A stretch of DNA of 64,000 nt from NCBI GenBank assembly GCA_034231615.1, contig CM067306.1:30884617-30948616 (forward strand), given 5' to 3'. Source of the DNA: Meghimatium bilineatum. Lineage: Eukaryota; Mollusca; Gastropoda; Stylommatophora; Philomycidae. This document shows positions 10,022-25,000 of the stretch, in pieces. Every line of letters begins with the position of its first letter. Position 1 is the stretch's first letter. Made by a program: the position numbers and the translations under genes. The notes under the pieces were generated by a model that was not told the DNA's origin, did no database searches, and saw only the letters and a program-made list of their open reading frames with translations.

Positions 10022-13000
10022 CTGAAAAATAGATCACAAATTATGACTATGAGAATTTTATGCTGAAAAATAGATCACAAATTATTGGAACAGTTTACTT
10101 GTTAAAAAAACTGTACTGACATTTATTCTTCTTCATCTGTGTGTGTATTAAAACTCTTAACACTTGTGATGGCTGCCATGGCAAGGTTGAATATGATTTG
10201 GAAAAGTTCGATCAGTATTAAGTAAAGATCAATCTATTCATATTGCTAGTAAAGGTAAAGGTAGGTCCATGGCAGCAACCTGCTGTCGGGGATGAAGATG
10301 AAGTTATAAAAAAGTAAATGAACTCTTCATGTACTAAGCCGCAGTAACTATTACGTAGAATGGTCAGTTCCCTTCCTTTCTGTCTTTACCTCCCCTAACA
10401 CGTGTCAGGTACTCATTTACAGCTGAGTCGACTGGTGGAGTGGTCGTGTCAAGTGAGAAATCACAACCCGAATTTTTGTATGTTCAGATGTGGTTTAAAA
10501 CCTGGCACAATGTAACCCGGTGATAGCAAGCAAGCTCACTATCCACTGGGCTACAGCGCTCCTCATATCGCTAGTGTTAAGTATACTTTTATATGGATGT
10601 GAAAGTTGGACAGTCAATGCAGACACAGAAAGAGGGATTCAGTCTTTTTAAAACAAGTGCTACAGATGTTTGTTAAGAATTAGTTATAAAGAACACAAGA
10701 CAAATAAATTCATTCAGGAGCAAATAAACAAACTTGTGGGTTATCAAGAATCACTTTTGGTAGTGGTGAAATGGTTATGAAGATCCACTTTTGGTAGTGG
10801 TGAAATGGTTATCAAGTACCACTTTTGGTAGTGGTGAAATGATTATCAAGAACCACTTTTGGTATTGGTGAAATGGTTATCAAGAACCACTTTTGGTATT
10901 GGTGAAATGGTTATCAAGAATCACTGTTGGTAGTGGTGAAATGGCATAAGCTTATTGGGTTTGGGCATATATGACTCACTTTCAAAAATTATTTTGCAAA
11001 GAACAGTCAAGGGTGGAAGGAAAAGATGCGGGAAAAAACATCTTTGATTCAAGGAATCATCTGGGAATTATTTTTCTACACTCATCCAAATGGCTGAAGA
11101 TAGCAATGTTTGGAGAGCTTTTTATGCTGATGTTTCCAGTGTGGCACCCTATGACCCTGACAGGTTATGGGTCTTATTATTATTATTATAATATTCTGAA
11201 ACTCATGAAGATTAACAGGATGTATTTTTATGTGCTAAAGAAGGTCCACCTGGACGGACAGGACATGTGAGAATGCCTGACAAATGCATTCACAAAAAGC
11301 TGATGTACGGTTCGATTCTTAAGGGAGAACTTGCAGGTGGACAGAAGAAATGCTTCATGGGGCTCTTAAAGTGTCACTAAAGAGCTTCAACATCAGATCC
11401 CAGAAATATATCTCAGCAAAACCAGCATAGGTTGCTCAAATCATTGTGAAGCATCAATTCTCATAGACACAAAGATAACATGCTGCTTGAAAAGACAGAA
11501 CAGCCAACCCACAACCTATTCTGACAATACTTGTCCCGATGTGGCAAGGGATCCTATGTCAGAATTTAACTTTTTATTCATCTCCGCACACCTCATAAAC
11601 ATAATGTTTAGGTGTGTTGATTATTGTCTTCATAAAAAAATCATCTGGAAATATTCCCCATAAAAAGGTCTGGAAATATTCTACATAACAAATGTCAGGA
11701 AATATTCCCCATACAGAAACAGCGATCTAGAGCTGAAAATTAATTTGCTTGACAACATACGGTAGCCAATAAGATAGACTAAAAAGCAATGTGACAACAA
11801 TTCAAAAGGAGGGCAGAAGACTGGAAGATGATACAATATTTTGACTAAAAGAATTTTACAATATTTTGACTAAAAGAATTTTACAATATTTTGACTAAAA
11901 GAATTTTACAATATTTTGACTAAATGAATTTTACAATATTTTGACTAAAAGAATTTTGTATGTTCTCCAGTGTGCACAGAACAGGTTTCTTGAGGAGGCA
12001 GGTGTTTAGGAAGTGTATGTAATAAGTCACCCATGGGAAGATACAGGGTTAAATCTCCAGTATCAGGAAATGACCTGATGCTCTGGAAATGCAAAGGTTG
12101 AGATAACACAAGGCAAGCATAGAGATAAAAGGAAATAAATATATCAATAATGTCCATTCAGGCGGGGAGCTAGAATAGTGACACTGTTAACAGGAAGGCA
12201 TATCTTAAAAGATGACTAAGGAGGTTTGGGGATGGAATTAGCTGACCCATCCCATAGAGGGTCAAAGTGACCCAGAGACCATGCTGAAGTTGGATGTGTC
12301 AGGCGGAAATTCATAGATATCACAGCTAAGCTGTAAACTATGACACAGCATATTCTGTTCTCTGGACTACATCCTGCTAATCTGTAAGAGTTTGAGAATG
12401 AACACAGAAGTATAAGTGTTACCAGTGATTATAAACATGGCATATCAGCAACAGGACACAAAGACAAATGACGTTTTGACTAGAATGCCTTAATCAGGAA
12501 GAAAGACAGCAGACAAACAAACCCTTTAAATGGAGATAAACATACTTTATGACGATGTAAGGAAGAGGGAAAAAAATCAAGGAAGAGAGCTACGAGAAGC
12601 ATCAGCATGTATACTCTTCACCATACGCTGAGAAAGACCAATCATTTGTGAGTTTTTCCAGAGTGTGTCGACATCAGAAACTAATCAAAACAATATTAGA
12701 AATGTTTCTTACATGTTTTATTGATCTCGATGTACCTTCAATAATTTCAAGTCACGAACAATTATATGAATAATTATATAGCAGACTATAATGAGACAAA
12801 GTTATTGGCTTTAGTTATGAGCCGATGTTCTTGCTCACTGCGTACACCCATAGGTGCTCAGTCTCCTCCAACAAATGTTGTCAGGTATGCATACTTAAAA
12901 TCACTGTTGCTAGTTGGTTAAGACACATTCCTTGTTCTATCATATAGGAGTCCATGAGATGGTGCCTAAATTTACATATTGAAAATTAATGCTGATGTGA

Positions 13001-16000
13001 AAATTATTGGCATAATACACTTACTGAGGCCGTACACCTGGTGGTCCAATTGGGTCAAACCTGGCACCTGGTGGTACTGAACCACTGAATGTGAAAGAAA
13101 AGAAAGATATTTTACTAAGATCTATCAACTAATGTGTTTGATTATCATATTATAAAAGTAGGTCATTGCTCTATTAATTTTAATGCTGTAATCATTACGC
13201 ACTCTGCAGGTAAAGTTCTTCTTTTTGCAGATGATCAAGCAATAATGTCATGTGACATATTCCTTCCAGAACGTTGTCTTCCCAACTCTCTGAACCTCTC
13301 TCTGTCTTGGGTGATGTGGCTTGCATTTTCTAGTGATGTATTCATGTTATCTTTAATGTTGTCAGTCCATCGTCTTCTTGGTCTGCACTTTCTCCTCTTC
13401 CCAGGTACTCTTCCCTCCATTATTTGTCTTTCTAAACAGTTATGTCTCTTTATATGACCAAACAGGCGTAGTTTTCTTTTTTTTATTGTGTTTAGTAACC
13501 AACACTCTGGAATATTCAATGTTTTTATAATATCTGAGTTTCTGATTTTATCCTTCCATGATATTCTAAGTATCTTTCTGTAGCATTTCAGCTTGAAGGC
13601 GTTGATCTTCTTTGCCGCTGTTTTATAATAATAGCAATAATACAAGCAATAATAGCAAAAACAAAAGAGCAGTGATGGTATGATAATCATTACACACTCA
13701 TTTAGTATAATGTTATATGCAGGTAGCACAGTGATGGTGTGATAATCATTTAGTATAATGTTATATGCAGGTAGCACAGTGATGGTGTGATAATCATTTA
13801 GTATAATGTTATATGCAGGTAGCACAGTGATGGTGTGATAATCATTTAGTATAATGTTATATGCAGGTAGCACAGTGATGATGTGATAATCATTTAGTAT
13901 AATGTTATATGCAGGTAGCACAGTGATGGTGTGATAATCATTTAGTATAATGCTACTTTGGTGTTCATGCTGTAGTGATTTACTAGGTATTATGCACGTT
14001 CAGTATATTGTCTTTACTAAATGATCTTGAAATCTCCATGGACATGGAATGAAAGTCAACTCATCCATTGAGCCATACAGAAGATACCATCCACAAGCTT
14101 GGAAGAAAGGAATAAACCATTTTTACTTTGAGAACAGGCAACAACAGCCTCAAACAACACATGTATAGGAGACTTGGAATTGGTGACTCCAATATGTGTC
14201 TGTGTGGACAATCTGTAGAAAACATAGAAGAAATATTACAGAATTTCCCACTCTACCACACCACATGAAGAAAACAATGTCTCCAAAACAGCTCAGATGG
14301 ATAAACTATCACTAAAGGTGTATTTGACCATTGGTAAATAAAATAGTGACACAGTGCATGTACATTATCTGCACTATATCTTACTAGAAATCTAGTAGGA
14401 CCATTGTCCTGCTACAAGAGAGAGCCAGCAGGAGTTTGAGAATAAATGCTGAAGAGGAATTTTGAAGAAGATGGACAAACTTTATGGCCTTGTCAAGGGG
14501 ATGATGACAACAGTAGTCCATATAAGCAACCCATATCAATGTCTGACTCCAAATGGAGAAAAATTGAAGAATTGCCTGCATCAAAAATAGAAGCAGTTAC
14601 CTTGACCAGTTGAGACATGCTCTATACCTTTCAGCCACAGAGCCAGATCTATATATTTTATTCAGATACTATTCTGCTGTAAACTTTGCTCTTGTACATA
14701 CTATGGAAGAGTCTGTATCATTCAGATTGTCTTTGTTAGCCACATCCACTATTGTCACGGATTGTAGCTTATACTCCCTCTTATAGCACAACTTCTTCAG
14801 CATTCATTCTCAAACTCCTGTCATATCTCTCTTGAAGCAGGACAATACTCCTGCTAGATTTCCAGAAGGTTGTAATCCAGAGAATGAAAATACATTGTGT
14901 TGCCATTTTATTTGTGCCAATGGCCTGACATATCCAACTTTGGCAGAGATAGCACAATAATAATACTATTATCTGGAAATATGAAAATGTGCCAGTGGCA
15001 ATATTTTATTCTGAACTAGATATGGTAGAATCCCTTGCCCATGTGTTTCCTCAACCCAAAAGGAGATCAAAGAATAGCAACACTGTTTACCTTCTATGCA
15101 TGTCATAAGAGACGATTTAGGAGGCTATGGGGTGGAGTTGCCTCTCCCATTACATATATGGTCAAAGTGACCCATAAGTCAGATGTATCATGCCAAAAGG
15201 TGCAGATATTGCAGTTGAACTATAAACCATGACACAGCGCATTTCATTCTCTGGACTATATTTTTCTAATCTGCATGAGTTTGAGAATGACACAGAAGAA
15301 GAAGTATAATCTCTCTATAGCTCATGTTAATGACAGAAAAAACAACTGAAAACAACAAAGAATTGTATTACTATACAGATGGAAACAAAGCCAGGAGGAG
15401 ACCTTGCAAACAATGGATTACAGAAATAAAAGAGTAAACAAAAACAAACATATATGAAGCATACAAAAAAGCCATCTCCAAAGAACTCTTCTACCCCTGA
15501 TGCTGCAGGGCATAAAGGGGTATACAGCGAAAAGAAGAAAAGTGATAGCTCATGTTTATAATAAATTTTCCATATTAACAACACTTTTTCAGAATCTCCA
15601 TTATATTTATTGTTTGTACTGTATATAGCAAATTTCTGTTATTACATAAATATTTCGTTGGTCCAGGCCAAATTGTTATAATGGGATTTGACTGAATCTT
15701 TTTCTTCTGTGTTCATTCTCAAACAGCTGCAGAGCATCACTTTTACCCTCTATGGAATGAGATAGCCAAAACCACCCCAATAGCGTCTTAATTGTCAATA
15801 ATGACATGCATTGTTAGGTAACAATGACATTGCTCTTTCCTCCTATTTCGCGCTAGAAACACACAGACATGAGAAAGTGCCTGTGTGTTCCCAGTGCCTG
15901 AAAGTGGAGCAAAGAATAGTGACAGTTACCTGTCATGCACATTTAAGAGGTGACTAAGTAGGTTTCAGGAGTGAAGTTAGCTGTAGCATACTATTAAGGA

Positions 16001-19000
16001 TTAAAGTGATCCACAGACCATGCTGAAATCATATGTGTCAGCCAAAAGGTGTAAATATCGCAGCTAAGTTATAAACCATGACACAACACATTGTTCTCCT
16101 GACGAAATCCTGATTGCATATGTAGGAGTTTAAGAATGAAATATCCTGATTCTGTTAATGTTTTGTGCGACCACTTTTGTGTTCTATTTCTTTAGAACCT
16201 TTTCCTCTAAGATGAGAATCTTTCTAATTTTTGAACTTGTCCCTCTAAGATGAGAATGTGTTGTGTCATAGTTTACAGCTTGGCTGTGATATCTGCACCA
16301 TTCTGATATATTCAACTTCAGCATGGCTTCTGGGCCATTTATACCCTATATGGCATGGGACATCCAACCCCACCCCATAACCCAATAATAATTCCTTGGC
16401 AAAGAAGAGCTGGATGTGCTGGACCTCGGACGTCCAGACCACAGAGTGGCAGACTGAGATGCAAATAACACAGTTTTACTATGGAACTTGCAGCACAACG
16501 TACTTCACGCTCCCAGGCGGAAATCACACGACACATTCGTTGTGGTTATATGAGAGCGAATGCAGAAGAAGAAGAAGAAAGAAGAGCTACTCTGGCCCAA
16601 GCATGGTTCACATATAACAAACATTAAGACTTACGGAGGAAATCCTGGTGGGGTCGGACCAAATGTTCCACCAGGTCTGAAACCTGGAAAATTTCTGGGA
16701 TCCATGAACATTCCACCACCTATACCTCCACTAATGGGGTCAAGATCAGCACGCCCAACTCCAAATGGGTTTACATCAGATCTGTAGATAAAAAGTAACC
16801 AGATGATAGTTTGCATGGACCGTAATTGATCACAGACACACACTGACCAATCACCAACATGGAGACAACTTGACTAATTACTGTACAGAAACATACTGAT
16901 CAATCACTAGCAGCATAGACTCAACCAGATCAATCACAGTATCCGGTACACAAAAATACTGACCAATCACCAATATTTTGACAAACTGACCAATCACAGT
17001 ACAGAAACATACTGACCTATTGCTAGCACAAACACATTGTCCAATCACTGACACGGACGCATACTGCTTCATCACAAACTTGTAGAGACTATTATTTTGT
17101 CATGTGACATATTCTCTCCAGAACGTTCTCTTCCCAATGAACTCTCTGAACCCCCTTCTGTCTTGAGTGATGCGGCTTGCATTTTCCAACAATGTATTCC
17201 TATTATCTTTAATGTTGAAGGCTATCGTCTTCTTGGTCTGCCCTTTCTCCTCCTCCCAGGTACTCTGCCCTCCATTATTTGTCTTAATAGACAGTTGTGT
17301 TTCTTTATATGGGTCCATGTTTCACAGCCTAAGTATCTTTCTATAGCATTTCATCTCAAAGGTGTTGATCTTCTTTGCCACTGACTTACTTAGGGCCCAT
17401 GTTTCACAGCCATATGTTGCAACCAGAAAAATAAAAGTTTGTAGCATTAACAATTTTGTTTCTATTTTGTTGTATTTCCATATGTTAGACTATTATACTG
17501 ACCAATAATTAGAGTAGACTTGACTCCACTGATCAATAAATAGCTTTAAACTTTATCTTACTGAGCAATCACAGCCCAAAATTTTTTACATAGCTCTTCA
17601 ATCAATCAAGTGACATGACAAGTGGCGTTGGCAATGTTTCTCCACAACTCTCTAGCTCTTGTGTTATTAATAATTTCAGGTTCAGTTGGTGACATCTTTC
17701 TGTGCCACAGTGACAACCTATACGGAAATTTCTCTTTTTGACTTCATCTCTCTTCTCCCCTTGATCTTTCCGGTGGTTACTAAATGTAAAAGTTTTACTT
17801 TTTTTAATCACATGCCCAAAAATCTTGAATGTCTGCATCTATTTTTTTTATAATTTGTCTTTTTTTGTCTTTTTACTTCAGCAATACTGAGGGCTTCTAC
17901 ATTAGTTTTCTTGGCTGTCCATGGAATTTTGATCATTCTTCTCAAAAACTACATCTCAGTTGCAATGCACAGTTGACACTGTTCTTACTCTGACCAATCC
18001 AAGCCCAAAATTTGTTACACTGTTCTTACTCTGACCAATCCCAGCCCAAAATTTGTTACACTGTTCTTACTCTGACCAATCCAAGCCCAAAATTTGTTAC
18101 ACTGTTCTTACTCTGACCAATCCCAGCCCAAAATTTGTTACACTTCTTACTCTGACCAATCCAAGCCCAAAATTTGTTACACTGTTCTTACTCTGACCAA
18201 TCCAAGCCCAAAATTTGTTACACTGTTCTTACTCTGACCAATCCAAGCCCAAAATTTGTTACACTGTTCTTACTCTGACCAATCCCAACCCACAATTTGT
18301 TATATTGTTCTCACTCTTACCAATCTCAGCCCAAACTTTATTCTATTTATCAGTTTCAAATTCACAATTTCTCACCCTGACATGGTCTTGTCCTAAGACC
18401 AATAAAACTTACATCACAATTCAGCTAAAATTCAAAATTAGAAAATGTATAGTTTGTAAATTTAATTATTTCTTCTTATAGCCCATACTGTGTGGTGTTG
18501 GTTATCTTATCGTTTCCTAGCCTTCTGTGTTGTGTGCTGTTATAATTAATTTATAAATTAGAACAATAAAAAATATAGTAAAACACTATAATTACACTGA
18601 AAACAGAAAGTAAAGAGAAGAACCACAAAAATACTTTAAAAATATTTGCCTAAACAATATTACTGTACCTGTTCAACATCTACACTGAAAACAATGCGAA
18701 ATGTAAAAGACGATATGACATATACTGACTTCCAGTCTCTTACCATCGGCAGTCAGCAGATCCCAGAAATCAGATATGCTGACAACACAGTTCTCTTAAC
18801 AACAAACGGAGATGGTCTAAAGCAAATGTTACTATCAATAAAAGAACACAGTGCAATCCAAAACCTGTACTTAAATATGAAGAAAACAAAAATTATGACA
18901 GAAGAAAAAGTGAAAGTACAATGAAAGATAATAATTTACAATTTCGAACTAACATAACTGATTTCCAGTATTTGGGCATAAATATAAATAGTTCAGGAGA

Positions 19001-22000
19001 TTGCGCTATCAAAATCAAGATAAGAATTGCGATGGCGAGATTGAAACTTGCGCAAATGAAAAATCTTTCGCAAGGTATCAGTAGCAAAGCCAAACTATGT
19101 ATGATCAGAACATGCATATTTCCAGTGGCAATATATGGTTGTGAGGCATGGACATTAAATAAAACAATAACAAAGAGAATCGCTGCTTTCGAAATGAGAT
19201 GCTACCGAAGAATTTTACGTATACAATGGACAGATACAAAATACAAATCAAGAAGTGTCAAGATCAATAATCATCCAATGCCCAAACTATCCAAAGACAT
19301 TTGCAGCTATAATATGACTTATTAGCCATTTACGAACTCATAATAAAGGACATAACTCTAACTGAATTTCAAAAGTGGATGCAACAAATGGCCATTATCA
19401 CTTGTGTTGGACGAACAACAACAATGTACTCTGGTATATTGTATGTATTCTGTTTTAAATTTCTGGTTTACCAGGCTTTTCTACTCATTTTTTTCTTTAT
19501 TTTTTTCTAGACTCTCAAATGTCTGAGGTCAGAGGTGTTTGAAGGAGTTTTGTGTGCTGATGTCTCCAGTATGGCACCTCTACGACATTGGCTGGTTATG
19601 GGTCTTATTATTATTACCAGGCTTGTGTTCTCAGCGCCCTACTCTTTGACAGTGAAACATGGACAACCTATGTGCACCAGGAGAGATGACTAAACAGCTT
19701 TCACGTGCAGTGCATGTGTAGAATTTTTGCAGGTAGGTGGCAGGATAAAGTCATTAATACTGATGTATTGGAAAGAGCGGGATATATCACTGTTTTCTCT
19801 ATGCGCAGACTCATAGATGGGACACAGAAGAAGGATGGGACATGGCAGAATACTAAGGGGTCTACTTTATAGAGAATTAAAGTCAGAAAATATCTCATGG
19901 TTGACCTCTGCTTCGATACAAAGACTTATGCTAGATGCCATGGATTGTGTTGTATGGAGGGGAAAGATCAGGAATGGCATAAAAACAAATGAGCAATTGA
20001 TAGTCGTTATTTCAAGGGTTGCATGTATAAAAATACACACAACAACATATGATGATACTAGTGGGCCTGCGATTCCTTAAACATATTGTGGAAGACTCCT
20101 TGTGACTCAGACTGGTCTTGTGAGTCACATCCATCATCACCTTGGATTGTAGATGATATTTCTTATAGCACAATAATAATACTATCTAATTATTTCTAAA
20201 ATATTGCCTATATTACCTCAGAGGAGGAGGAATACAACCACCTCCAAAAGGACGTCTTGGATCTTCCATCAATGGTGACCTCCCATGCTGCTCTACACGT
20301 TGGCTGTTAGTGGACGAAGATGATGATTTGACTGAACTCTGACCCTTTGATCCAGTGACAATCTTTGCTATGATTTCCCTTGAAAGTGCAGCATTCAGTT
20401 CCTCCAAGCTGTTAAACGCACTATCAAAAATACCAGATAGATTAACAGTAATAAAATAGACATATTTCTATTTCCCTCTTTGTTTTGCATTCACTCCTTA
20501 ATAACCAAACATGAATATTCATGCGATTTCCTCCGGGAACGTGAAGTATGTTGTACTAGCATAATGCGTCATGTAGACCCAGAACATGCGATTTCCTCTG
20601 GGAGCGTGAAGTACATTGTGCTACCATTATGCGCCATGTAGATCCAGAACATGCAATTTTCTCCGGGAATGTGAAGTACGTTGTGCTACCATTATGCGCC
20701 ATGTAGACCCAGAACATGCGATTTACTCCGGGAGGGTGAAGTACATTGTGCTACCATTATGCACCATGTAGGCCCAGAACATCTGATTTCAGCATTTCTT
20801 GACAATGTCAGGCGGTCTACCCTAGCTTGTGACAGCCTTCCTATCTGTCACCCAGTGGCGAATATGTATCGACTCTATGCCGAGATGATTTATATCTCAC
20901 ATGTGGTGTTCCACAGCTAGTGTGTCATGCAGTTAGACGTATTGTGCCTTTGCCCATCAGTTACTGAACCTTTTCTCATTCACAAGCCTGGTTCCAGTTT
21001 AGGAAGAATTCGGCAGAAGAGTATATTAGATGAAAGCTGAAATTAATATTACGAGTATATTTGGCAGAAATATATAGTATATTAATGAAAGTTGCTGATA
21101 AAATATAATAATAGCAAAATTCAAAAAATTATTCAAAAAAAAATATTTATATTGCTTGACATATGCTCTAGCATCTAATGTTGGTTGTTTTGTATAGTAT
21201 ATCCACTTGTGCAACTATTTGGTGAGTTTCACATGTTTATATGTACAAATAAATGTTCTGTGATGATTTCATCAGGTTTTGTTGACATGCATTGAAGAAT
21301 TTGCAAAGACAGACAGACAGACACGCAGGCAGGCAGGCAGACAGACAGACAGACAGATAGACAGATAGATAGAACTGTAAGACCTTTAGAATTCTTGTGA
21401 TTGGGCGAGATACTACAGTATTTTTACAATCTCTTTTGGTGAAGACTTCCTTAGCAACATTCCCATCATCTTTTAGGAAGTCGAGCCAAAATATGGAAAC
21501 TATTTATTCGTCTTTTAAAAAAAGACAAGCCAAAGACTAAGAGTTAATGACAATCTACAATACACATAATCTTACCTGGCCATATTTGAGCGATCGTCAT
21601 TCACATAATCTCGGGACCTGAATGTTGTACTCACTGACTTCTCATCAAAACAGCGCTGTGGAGATAAATATATCTTTAATAATGGTACACAATATCAGAT
21701 TACATAGAGAGAGAACAGATCGAATGGTTTGGCCACATTATGAGATGCATCACGAAAAGTTGCCCGTACAAGCATATAACCAAATGAGATCAGGGTACAA
21801 GTCAGAGGAAGACCACGGAAAAGATGGATAGAAAACATCAGGGACATCCTGTACAGACACGGTCATAGCACAACCTAGGCCACACATCTGGCTTTAGAAC
21901 ATGAGATGGTGCTCCAATTACCCCTACGCTTAACGGCAAGAGTGGATCACAAACCACCTGGGGAAAGACAATAGACAAAATATCAATCAATAATTGATTA

Positions 22001-25000
22001 CCTTTTGATCCTTCTTCTGTGTTAACATTAAAACAGGGATAAGCAAAAATTACATGGCAAAGTCATTTTTACTGACTTGCCAGGTTGATTTTAAATTACT
22101 GTATACACTGGCCTCCAAGCTAAGAAAATATAAAATCACAAGCTATCTTAGTCAAATAGTGAAATAGGATGCTAAAACATGATAAGACGTTTAATGATTA
22201 TAACAAATGTTTTATTCATCTATAAACATGTAACCAATCAAGATCATAGGAGTACCACATTGATTGCATCAACACACATAGTTCTCCAGTGATTTATATC
22301 TTCAATGATATGGACGAGTGAGAAAATCTCTTGTCCTGTCCAGTCCTCAATGTTGTCCGTCCATGCTTTAATTTAATGTTTGATATTACTAGTTGAAAAC
22401 AGTGTGAACAAAATAAACCTGGAGACAATGCACATCATGCAGACCTTTCATGTAGCTTTGATTTCAAATGCAACAAGTCTTGTGATATTAAAAAGCATCT
22501 TAAGTAGCTAGTGACAAAATTATTATTTTCTTTAGAATTTCAAAGGAATAAAAAAAATTTCCAGGATATTCTGCTACTAAATATAAACTTATCCCTGACA
22601 GACAGATCTGAATTTGACCAGCCAACCAAATAATGTTGTCCACTATTGATATAAACACTTATTGCAAGATGCAGCATTAGCATTCAGTCCATGGCCAGAG
22701 CCTTATGACATACTGAAGTCATGCAGTCATATGTGACTACAGTGTGGTCAACCATTATATGGCTGTAAGCTGTGGGTCTCACCAATGGTTCAATAGACAA
22801 ACCAATCATGCAACAGAAAACCTTAGTAGATGACATGCCTTTATATTGAGGTTATCTTCTTATAGAAGCTTCATGGCACGTCATCTATACGATCCTGTAG
22901 TTGTAACCTTCGATAACAGTTACCATGTTGTTCCGACAGGCAGACGTTGTGCTTGAACTAGTTATGGGCACGGCGTGGGTGGGTGGAACAGCAAAGAAAC
23001 CTGTTGCAAGGGCCAGAGTTGTGCCCTGATGTCGACGTCTGTTTTGGCAGCATTAGACTCGAAACACCATCGAGTAGAATGGCTGCTGGAACAGAGGGCG
23101 GAGCACTTATGGGAATGCCCCACGTACTGTGAGGCCAGTTTCTAATCAAGAATGGCTGTAAGCTTTCACCGTAGGCAGGCCACGTAATTGTAAATAATTT
23201 CTCTCCTGCTTTTCGGAATTCTTTTTTGAAAATTTGTGTTATTGCTGGTGGCTGTTTTGAAAATGTGATAACTTGAGATTTGTAAATATTTGCACATGTA
23301 AATAACGAATGGAATACTAAATATATTGGTGTAAGTTTTGTTTGTGTGTGTGTAGTACCAGATATGTGAAAAAGTGGTAAAGATGTTTTTTTTCACAAAA
23401 AACAAATTATAATGAACAAAACTAAAACAAATTATTAAAAAAATTACTTACCTTTTTTGGAATTTTATTAAGTGGGAACACTGTAAATTACACCTAATTC
23501 TACAGTATTTATGTTGTTTCATTGTGAAATTAGCATACCGGTAATATCACTGGGGAAAATGAATAAACCATGTAGATTTGCTGTAAATTGTTCTCTGCAG
23601 CTAGACCAAGTCGTATTTTGAATCGTTCCAAAACAGTCGATATTTGGCCTCTACAAAACGAAACCAGCGTGTTCTACAGTATATTCTATTCTTGGAAAAC
23701 TAACTATCTCCCAAGAATTCATCATCCGAATCTCAATTCATACTGATTTTACTGACAATATGATAAAACAAAAGTCTATAAAACCTGATTCACTTTCATG
23801 GAGCTACACCGGTATGCAGATATGGACAGATTAGTGTCCCATCCATTGCTAGAGATTTCATCAGCTATGTCTTGTTAGATGTTGGATCAACATCTATAAT
23901 ATAATCTCTGGAACACTCTATAAATAGCGCATTTAAATCATTGAATTCCGTGTGACATCCAATCAAAACGATTGGTGTCAAGACATAATTTTCCGCAGCA
24001 CGACTCAAAACAGACGCTATAGTTGTATACAAATGTTATTGTGAAGCATGATCGTCAATCTGATCAACATCGCTATAATGAGCCAACATCAATGGTTTTC
24101 GTCAACGGAGAAATGGCCTTTCACTGCAACATTTGCATTTATTCATTCATAAAATATTGCTTATGGACTGTATGATGTCACATTCACTTTTGTTCTCATA
24201 CGGTGAGCCAGGTTGACAAGCACATTGGAAATGTGCGGCATTTCAGGGGCAACCCAATAAATTTCGTCCCAATGGGACGACGGGATCCGAACAAATCTAG
24301 TACAGTATAAACACCACACAATGCAACAGTAGTGTCCCATCCATGGCTAGAATTTTTATAAGGTATTCTTCTTCTTCAGCGTTCGCTCTCATATAACCAC
24401 AACAAATATTTTGTGTGATTTCCGCCGGAGAGCGCGAAGTACGTTGTGCTGCAAGTTCCACAGTAGAACTGTGATTATTTGCACCCAGGTTGGCCACTTG
24501 TGGTCAGGATGTCCGAGGTCCAGCACATCCATTTTCGTAATTCCTTTATTTCGGGTTTGGTCCCTAGTCCGTGACAGCCTCTATCTGTCACCGGGCATGC
24601 TGGTGTGTAGTGCCTCTTCACCAAGACGCCTGACGAGCGCGTCTATTTGGTACGAGGTGTTCCACCGTCTATGAACCCATCTCGTGCAATTGGACATACT
24701 GCCTGTGTCCATCGGGTACTGAACCATTTCTCATCCATGAGCCTGGTTCCATATGAGGAAGAACTTGCCAGCAGAGTTGGACCCTGGCTCATTCGTCCTC
24801 CTACACGAGGAGTCGTTCACAGACGCTGTGAATCCCTCGCCTAAGTTAGAGTCTCACACTACGCGTTTGAGAGCAAGGCATTCTCGAGCTAAGTGATCTT
24901 GTCGCAATAGCGCCTGAGCCCATCAGGTACTGAACCCTTTCTCTCTGCAAGTGTATTTCCGGTATAGGAAATCTTGACAGTAGAGTTGGGCCAGGACTGC

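Noticed and set aside
24411-24844. Plus-strand open frames of 65-87 codons with Cys/Arg-rich products
   Set aside because: They lie inside the type C mobile element and match its other copies.
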